19,053 bases of DNA from an uncultured Lachnospiraceae bacterium (GTDB taxonomy: Bacteria; Bacillota; Clostridia; Lachnospirales; Lachnospiraceae). The notes beneath the pieces were generated by a model. It did not search any database and had not been told where the DNA came from. It saw nothing but the letters and a program-made list of their open reading frames with translations. The stretch is from the NCBI GenBank assembly GCA_947175845.1, contig CAMWOK010000022.1, positions 1 to 19,053 on the forward strand, written 5' to 3'. Numbering within the stretch: position 1 is the stretch's first letter; the number at the start of each line of letters is the position of its first letter. Shown one piece after another: positions 14,039 to 19,053 of this stretch. Made by a program: the position numbers and the translations under genes.

Positions 14039-16639
14039 ATGAATTTTAAATTTGTCAGAAAACCGGAGGTGAAAATCGACTTACTGTACCTGTTTTCCTT
14101 TTTGATTCCGACACTGATTATGCTGGTCATCTTTGTGATACAACAGATATACCCGTTCGGGGAGCGATCCTTCCTCCACATCGACATGTATCACCAGTAC
14201 TTTCCATTTCTCGTGGAATTTTACCACAAGTTAAAGAACGGCGAGAGTCTCTTTTACTCGTGGAACACGGGCATTGGCTCCAACTTTATCGCGCTGTACG
14301 CGTACTATCTGGCAAGCCCGCTCAACTGGCTCTGTGTCCTGATTCCCGAGAAATTTCTCATGGAATTTCTGTCGTACATGGTTGTCTTCAAGATCGGCTT
14401 TTGCGGGCTGTCGTTCACCTGCTATCTCAGAAACCATTTTCACAGCGAATCGTGGGCAGTGCTCTGCTTCTCGCTGTTCTACGCGCTGTCCGGCTTTATG
14501 GCGGCCTACAACTGGAATGTGATGTGGCTGGATGTGATTGTGCTTGCACCGGTTATCATCCTCGGCGTCGAGCGGCTTGTGCACGAGGGAAAATGCTATT
14601 TGTACTGCATTACATTAGGACTGTCTATTCTGTCAAACTACTATCTCTCCATCATGCTCTGCATCTTTCTTGTGCTCTACTTTGGCGTGCTCCTGATCGC
14701 GCGGGACCCTTCCGCGGAAGACAACGCAGCCCCGCTCGCGTTCCCGAGGCTTGACAGAATCCGCAGTTTCTATGCGAAGGCACTCATCCGCTTCGGCGTC
14801 TTCTCCCTGCTTGCAGGCGGAATGGCGGCGGTGCTGCTCCTGCCAGAACTCGCCGCGCTGCGCTTTACCGAGTTCAGCGACATCAATTTTCCGAGCAAGA
14901 TAAAAACATACTTTCCGGTGATGGACATGCTCGCCAGACACTGTTTTAACGTGACTGTCGAGACCGGGCTAGACCACTGGCCCAATATCTACTGCGGTGT
15001 GCCTGTGTTTGTGCTGCTGCCGCTGTATGTCCTGCAGCGCGGCATCCCGCTGCGCGAGAAGGCGCCAAAGCTGCTGCTGCTCGCCTTTGTGCTGGTCAGC
15101 TTCTCGACGAACATGCTCAATTTTATCTGGCACGGGCTGAATTATCCCGACTCACTCCCGGCGCGGCAGTCCTTTTTGTACATCCTGCTGCTGCTCACCG
15201 TGTGCTATGAGGCGTTTATGTACCTCGAGACATACTCGAAAAACACGCTTGCCGCCGTGTCTGCGGGCGTGCTGTTTTTTCTGCTGCTGTGCGAGAAGAC
15301 CATGACGGATGACGCCTTCCAGGGGACCTGCTTTCTTGTGACCGGAATCTTTGTGCTGCTCTATGTCAGTCTCCTGTGCTATCGCCGAATCCGGGGCCAT
15401 GCATCCCGGCTGGTGTGCGCCTGTGCGGTGCTTCTTTCCGTGGCGGAATCCGGCGCAAATACCTACCTCACAAGCGTGCCCACGGTGTCCCGGACCACCT
15501 ATTTGTCCAACTATGACTCCTACCAGACGCTGACGGACAGGACGGTCCAGCGCGAGGGCGCGGACTTCTTCCGGTTTGAAAAGTTTGCGCGCAGAACGCA
15601 GAATGACGCGATGCTGATCGGCTTCCAGGGCGCCTCCTACTTCTCCTCCACCCTGAACTCTCTGGTGTCGGATTTTTATGAGACGTACGGGATGCGCGGC
15701 AGCCGCGTGAACTATTGTTTTGAGGGCGCCACACCCGTGACCGCCGCCCTTTTGTCCACCCGCTACATGCTCTACACGCTCGACAGGGGATACGACAACC
15801 TGTTTGAGCTGGTGGACACGGAGGGAAAACTGTATCTGTACAAAAACAAGTACGCTGTCCCGCTCGGATATATGGTCACCTCCCAGAATACGCTGTTTGA
15901 GGACGCGGAGGAAGTCGCGGAGAACATTCACGAGGAGGATATGGACGAAAAATCGCTGAATCCGCTTCAGCGCCAGAACAGGCTCGTCTACCGGCTTGGC
16001 ATCAGCGACGACGTCTTTCTGCGCATGGACATCAACTCCTACTACGGCTCAGAGGCGGACCTCTATATCGAGGAGGACGGACACTACTACGCGTATACCG
16101 CAAACACCAAGATCGACAACATCCGAATGGACTACGGCGAGGAGGAGTCCAAAAGCTTCAGCCAGATCAAAAAGAAGTATATCCTGGACCTGGGGTACCA
16201 CGAGGCAGGCGATATACTTACCCTGACCGCAGAGAACGGCGAAAATCTGAACCTGATCGCCTACAAGCTGGACGAGCCGGCGCTCGGCAAACTGATCCGT
16301 CTGCTGAATCAGCAGACAATGACGGTCGACAAATACGACGAGACTTCCTTAGAGGGACACATCGACGTCTCTTTCGCAGGCCAGCTGGTTCTTGCAGTCC
16401 CGTACGATCCCGGATGGACGCTGTACGTGGACGGCGCAAAGACCGACATTGACCTGTTTGAAGATACCTTTATCAGCATGTATCTCGCCGAAGGCACGCA
16501 CAGCATTGCGCTCAGGTACTTTCCGAAGGGACTGACCGCGGGCTGCGTCCTCTCAGCCATATGTGTGCTGTTGTTTGCAGCACTCTGCTACACTGAGCGC
16601 CTGTACCGCAGGCGTGCCAGTGACAATCCACGCCCCTGA
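14039..16639 (+). CDS. YfhO-family polytopic membrane protein (GT-C-like glycosyltransferase)
   Basis: The 866-residue protein has about a dozen hydrophobic segments in its first 460 residues, then a large extracellular part and a final membrane segment (about 830-850) with a basic tail. The first loop shows the family pattern: D49 in FLHIDMYHQYFPF (with Q53 and Y54), then FYSWNTGIGSNF and YYLASPLN. YfhO-type proteins in Bacillus and Listeria are needed for glycosylating lipoteichoic acid outside the membrane, using a lipid-linked sugar. That fits the ltaS-like gene 6 bases upstream and probable co-transcription. The ribosome-binding site GGAGG (14025-14029) lies within the last codons of the upstream gene. 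Length and layout match the family. The sugar and acceptor are not known. Confidence 0.88.
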   Translation: MNFKFVRKPEVKIDLLYLFSFLIPTLIMLVIFVIQQIYPFGERSFLHIDMYHQYFPFLVEFYHKLKNGESLFYSWNTGIGSNFIALYAYYLASPLNWLCVLIPEKFLMEFLSYMVVFKIGFCGLSFTCYLRNHFHSESWAVLCFSLFYALSGFMAAYNWNVMWLDVIVLAPVIILGVERLVHEGKCYLYCITLGLSILSNYYLSIMLCIFLVLYFGVLLIARDPSAEDNAAPLAFPRLDRIRSFYAKALIRFGVFSLLAGGMAAVLLLPELAALRFTEFSDINFPSKIKTYFPVMDMLARHCFNVTVETGLDHWPNIYCGVPVFVLLPLYVLQRGIPLREKAPKLLLLAFVLVSFSTNMLNFIWHGLNYPDSLPARQSFLYILLLLTVCYEAFMYLETYSKNTLAAVSAGVLFFLLLCEKTMTDDAFQGTCFLVTGIFVLLYVSLLCYRRIRGHASRLVCACAVLLSVAESGANTYLTSVPTVSRTTYLSNYDSYQTLTDRTVQREGADFFRFEKFARRTQNDAMLIGFQGASYFSSTLNSLVSDFYETYGMRGSRVNYCFEGATPVTAALLSTRYMLYTLDRGYDNLFELVDTEGKLYLYKNKYAVPLGYMVTSQNTLFEDAEEVAENIHEEDMDEKSLNPLQRQNRLVYRLGISDDVFLRMDINSYYGSEADLYIEEDGHYYAYTANTKIDNIRMDYGEEESKSFSQIKKKYILDLGYHEAGDILTLTAENGENLNLIAYKLDEPALGKLIRLLNQQTMTVDKYDETSLEGHIDVSFAGQLVLAVPYDPGWTLYVDGAKTDIDLFEDTFISMYLAEGTHSIALRYFPKGLTAGCVLSAICVLLFAALCYTERLYRRRASDNPRP

Positions 16640-16642
16640 CAC

Positions 16643-16671
16643 TTGACAGAACGGCCGCGACATATTATGAT
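16643..16671 (+). promoter_or_regulatory. Sigma-A promoter of the cobalamin-riboswitch operon
   Basis: A perfect TTGACA (16643-16648) and TATGAT (16666-16671) are separated by 17 bases. They start 4 bases after the YfhO stop codon. The predicted transcript start (about 16677) falls right at the 5' edge of the aptamer. Confidence 0.8.
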
Positions 16672-16672
16672 A

Positions 16673-16836
16673 AATTTCGGGCTGTTTCGGGAAACAGGTG
16701 CAGAGCCTGTGCGAGCCCGTCGCCGTAAGACACCGTTCTATCACTGTCCTGACTGGAAAGCCACAATTCCGGGAAATGCCATTGGTCTGTTCCGAGAAGG
16801 CCGGCCAGTGAAGTGTCAAGCCGGAATATCGAGACA
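16673..16836 (+). ncRNA. Cobalamin (B12) riboswitch
   Basis: The leader carries the conserved cobalamin-aptamer core: CGGGAAACAGGTG, then AGAGCCTGTGCGAGCCCG and CGCCGTAAG (16688-16729), which is the GGGAA...GGTG...CC...GC.G.CCCG..C.GTAA pattern. Further on are GCCATTGG (16778-16785), the pairing partner CCAGTG (16805-16810) and a B12-box-like AAGCCGGAATATC (16818-16830). A closing stem can form between ATTTCGG (16674-16680) and CCGGAAT (16821-16827). In known members cobalamin binding shuts off expression. The genes downstream, a DUF4430 lipoprotein and an ECF S component, fit a cobalamin uptake role. The nearness of the promoter leaves little or no extra 5' sequence, so the first stem may be short. 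Confidence 0.85.
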
Positions 16837-16918
16837 GCGCGCTACCTCCTGCATCGCAAATGCGGACTGCGGGCGCCGGTCCTTTGGAGGCAAATATCAA
16901 TTGAAGGAGATTAAAGGC
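16837..16918 (+). promoter_or_regulatory. Riboswitch expression platform with two ribosome-binding-site-like motifs
   Basis: Downstream of the aptamer, CCTCC (16845-16849) can pair with GGAGG (16886-16890), with a small GCAT/ATGC hairpin in between. A second site, AAGGAG (16904-16909), lies 9-10 bases before the start codon. No T-tract is seen, so control is more likely at translation than by termination. This is inference from pairing alone. Confidence 0.4.
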
Positions 16919-17368
16919 ATGAAAACAAAAAAACGAAAAAAAGTTTCGTCATTCATCCTTTGTATGGTGCTTACTGTGGCTGCGGCACTCATGACAACTG
17001 GTTGTAATGGCAGTCAGAAAAACCAAAACACCCCCACAGCAGAGACAGGCGCTGCGGCTGAATCTACCGTTCTGGGAGAAGGCAGCACAAGCTTTGCGCT
17101 CACTGTGACAGACCAGAACGGCAATTCCACACCGTTTGAGATCCACACGGACAGACAGACCGTCGGTGAGGCGCTGCTGGAACTTGACCTGATTGCCGGG
17201 GATGACAGTGAATACGGACTGTTTGTAAAGACCGTAAACAATATCACGGTCGACTATGACAAAGATGGAAAATATTGGGCATTCTACATTGATGATGAGT
17301 ACGCCACATCCGGTGTGGATGCCACTCCGATCACAGACGGAGCAAACTATTCCTTCAAAGTTGAATAG
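16919..17368 (+). CDS. DUF4430 domain predicted lipoprotein, candidate corrinoid-binding protein
   Basis: This is a 149-residue secreted protein. The signal peptide (MKTKKRKKVSSFILCMVLTV) is followed by ALMTTGC, a slightly atypical lipobox with candidate lipidated Cys29. A Thr/Ala/Glu-rich linker runs to about residue 55. The rest is a DUF4430 domain with TVGEALLEL (81-89), NNITVDYDKDGKYWAFYIDDE (107-127) and ATSGVDATPITDGANYSFKVE at the end. DUF4430 is related to the C-terminal beta domain of transcobalamin and intrinsic factor. AAGGAG precedes the ATG at 16919; the longer frame from 16643 runs through the riboswitch and is not used. Together with the riboswitch upstream and an ECF S component 11 bases downstream, it suggests a surface protein that captures cobalamin or a precursor. 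Binding is inferred, not shown. Confidence 0.88.
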   Translation: MKTKKRKKVSSFILCMVLTVAAALMTTGCNGSQKNQNTPTAETGAAAESTVLGEGSTSFALTVTDQNGNSTPFEIHTDRQTVGEALLELDLIAGDDSEYGLFVKTVNNITVDYDKDGKYWAFYIDDEYATSGVDATPITDGANYSFKVE

Positions 17369-17379
17369 CCGAGGTGCAC

Positions 17380-17898
17380 ATGAGACCTACAACCCGGGAA
17401 ATCGTTGTGTTTGCCATGCTTGGAGCTGTCATGTACGCCTCCAAGCTCATCATGGAATTTGCGCCAAATATTCACCTGATCGGTGTATTTACGATCGCTT
17501 TCACGGTCGTTTACAGGAAAAAAGCGCTGTATCCGATCTACATATATATCCTGTTGACCGGCATTTTTAACGGCTTCTCCACATGGTGGCTGCCCTATCT
17601 GTACATCTGGGCGGTCCTGTGGGGCGCCGTGATGATCCTCCCCGCAAATATTCCAAAAAAAGTACTGCCTGCCGTCTATATGCTTGTCTGCGCTGCGCAC
17701 GGCTTTCTGTACGGAACACTCTATGCACCCGCACAGGCACTTTTGTACGGACTCAGCTTCAACAAGATGCTTGCATGGATAATCGCAGGGCTTCCCTACG
17801 ACTGTATCCACGGCGTCAGCAATTTCTTCTGCGGAATGCTGATCCTGCCAGTCATCTCCGTGTTGAGAATCGCGGAGCGCAATATGGGAAAAGTTTAA
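17380..17898 (+). CDS. ECF transporter S component, candidate cobalamin or precursor specificity subunit
   Basis: The 172-residue protein is hydrophobic, with about five or six membrane segments, beginning with MRPTTREIVVFAMLGAVMYA, a typical S-component start (short basic N-terminus, then an alanine-rich first helix). S components bind the vitamin and dock with a shared EcfA/EcfA'/EcfT energising module, which is not in this window. The ATG at 17380 follows GAGG by 5 bases; a GTG two codons upstream overlaps that site and is less likely. Its position in the cobalamin-riboswitch operon points to cobalamin, dimethylbenzimidazole or another corrinoid precursor as substrate. Similar function is known for CbrT of Lactobacillus, but I cannot say whether this is an orthologue. 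Confidence 0.85.
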   Translation: MRPTTREIVVFAMLGAVMYASKLIMEFAPNIHLIGVFTIAFTVVYRKKALYPIYIYILLTGIFNGFSTWWLPYLYIWAVLWGAVMILPANIPKKVLPAVYMLVCAAHGFLYGTLYAPAQALLYGLSFNKMLAWIIAGLPYDCIHGVSNFFCGMLILPVISVLRIAERNMGKV

Positions 17899-17950
17899 CA
17901 ATTATTTCTATCATGCTAAAATTTCAAGAAAGTACTTGAAAAAACTAAAA

Positions 17951-17980
17951 AATCACGTAAGATATAATTATCAGGTGATT
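17951..17980 (+). promoter_or_regulatory. Possible promoter -10 with flanking inverted repeat upstream of the chemotaxis gene
   Basis: AATCAC (17951-17956) and GTGATT (17975-17980) form an inverted repeat whose centre coincides with TATAAT (17963-17968). A TTGAAA lies at 17936-17941, but the 21-base spacer is too long. The region is A+T rich. The start codon is 45 bases downstream of the right arm. Confidence 0.35.
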
Positions 17981-18025
17981 AATTTCAATTTAATTATAAT
18001 ATATTAAAGAAATGGAGATGCATGA

Positions 18026-19014
18026 ATGATAACCAGTAAAAGAAAAACAGTACTCATGAAAGCAGTTTCAGAGCTGAAACGCGCAGATTACTCAAGGGAG
18101 CCGGAATTGGACAGCATATATAACCGGTTGTCCGCTGGCAGAAGGCAGTTTGCCGAAGTGTTCGATAAAAATATCAACGCAGTCATGCAGATCAGTTCCC
18201 TCGATCTGACCATGCAGTACCAGACACAGAAAATTGTCGATATTTCCAACAAAATCGCAAAAGCCACCGAGACGATCTTCGGTGCAACCTCCGGAAGCAC
18301 AAACAATCCGCAGGAAGAACTGACCAACACGATTATCCAGATCTCAGAAAAGACAGACGATGTGCACAAACAAATAGAGGAAGGCCAGGATGAGCTGACC
18401 GCGATCAAGGAGCTATCCATGCAGACGATCACCGCCGCCGGCGAGATGCAGTCCGACATGGATGAACTTGTAAATATTATCACCCGCATCAGTTCCATCC
18501 TGTCAGGCATTGACACGATATCCCTCCAGACAAACCTGCTGGCGCTGAACGCGTCCGTGGAAGCTGCCAGAGCCGGCGAGGCCGGAAGGGGATTCGCCGT
18601 CGTCGCCGGTGAGATCCGGGAACTTGCAGAGGAGACCCAGAAGCTGACAAAGGATATGAGCTCTTTTGTGGAAAACATGAAACACGCATCCAAAAAGAGC
18701 GTGCAGAGCTCTGACAGCACAATTCAGTCCTTAAACTGCATGGCAGACAAAATTTCAACTGTGTGGGAGCTAAACGACAAGAGCAAATCGAACATCTCAC
18801 AGATCAATGAATCCATCAGCTCCATGGCATCCGTCAGCCAGGAGATCAGCAGCGCCATGGCCGAGATGGAAAATCAGCTCAACGACAGCACCGCTTTTAT
18901 GCACAATGTCGGCATGGAGCTCAAGCAGGCAACCGAGCCCGTTGTCAACATCGAGCAGACGCTCGACGAAACGATAAAGCAAATGGGCTCGATGTCCAAG
19001 GATGCATTTTACCA
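18026..19014 (+). CDS. Soluble methyl-accepting chemotaxis protein, 3' truncated by contig end
   Basis: The frame starts at ATG 18026, preceded by GGAG at 8 bases; the other ATGs just upstream run into stops within a few codons. About 329 genuine residues remain. The N-terminal 100 residues have no signal peptide or membrane segment and no domain I recognise. From about residue 120 the protein is coiled-coil, and the MCP signalling hairpin tip is clear: QTNLLALNASVEAARAG, then EAGRGFAVVAGEIRELAEET. It should therefore act as a cytoplasmic receptor that controls the CheA kinase through CheW. The reading frame stays open to 19053, but the last codons, giving RLYTSPSPRDS, are translated sequencing adapter and not protein. 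The true C-terminus is outside the window. Confidence 0.9.
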
Positions 19015-19053
19015 ATGTCGCTTATACACATCTCCGAGCCCACGAGACTCCTG
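19015..19053. other. Nextera transposase adapter contamination at contig end
   Basis: Positions 19015-19033 match the 19-base Tn5 mosaic end at 17 of 19 bases, ending in an exact CTTATACACATCT. They are followed by CCGAGCCCACGAGAC (19034-19048), the Nextera read-2 adapter. The last five bases, TCCTG, would be the start of an i7 index. This is library sequence, not genome. Confidence 0.96.

Noticed and set aside
16643..16918. 92-codon N-terminal extension of the DUF4430 protein
   Set aside because: It reads through the promoter and cobalamin aptamer; the signal peptide begins at the ATG at 16919.
1..19053. CRISPR arrays, tRNA or rRNA genes, insertion sequences
   Set aside because: No regular direct repeats, no tRNA-like cloverleaf sequence, and no transposase or terminal inverted repeats were noticed by reading; the Tn5-like end at 19015 is library adapter.

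Overview
The window looks like one end of a contig from a Gram-positive clostridial bacterium, most likely a gut Lachnospiraceae. This is inferred from the clostridial order yicC-remA-rpoZ-rimO-pgsA, strong AGGAGG ribosome-binding sites, sigma-A promoters, lipoteichoic-acid-type genes, an ECF-type vitamin transporter subunit and moderately high G+C coding sequence. The right end (about 19015-19053) is not genomic: it is Nextera transposon-adapter sequence left on the contig.

Layout. Positions 112-7639 (- strand) hold six tightly packed genes, in transcription order: a VTC-domain polyphosphate-polymerase-like protein, a DUF4956 membrane protein, a CotH-family kinase-like protein, a large membrane-anchored protein resembling a glycoside-hydrolase barrel with a carbohydrate-binding-like module, a membrane-anchored HEAT-repeat protein, and a processive-type family 2 glycosyltransferase. 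This is the best candidate for an undescribed system, probably one that makes or modifies a surface polysaccharide. It is separated from the upstream housekeeping operon by a long hairpin plus T-tract.

Positions 7748-11081 (- strand) carry the housekeeping operon yicC-remA-rpoZ-rimO-pgsA behind a consensus promoter (TTGACG-17-TATAAT). The guanylate kinase gene gmk, normally between remA and rpoZ, is absent. Divergent from yicC is a secreted protein of unknown function (11291-12055) with its own promoter and a clean terminator.

Positions 12212-16639 (+ strand) carry an LtaS-like phosphoglycerol transferase and a YfhO-family membrane protein. Together they suggest synthesis and glycosylation of a lipoteichoic-acid-like polymer; the phosphatidylglycerol donor comes from the pathway that PgsA feeds.

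Positions 16643-17898 form a cobalamin-riboswitch operon: promoter, cobalamin aptamer, a DUF4430 (transcobalamin-like) predicted lipoprotein and an ECF transporter S component. It is a plausible corrinoid capture-and-uptake pair. The window ends in a soluble methyl-accepting chemotaxis protein, truncated by the contig end. No rRNA, tRNA, CRISPR array or mobile element was seen, and no gene-free stretch exceeds 300 bases.
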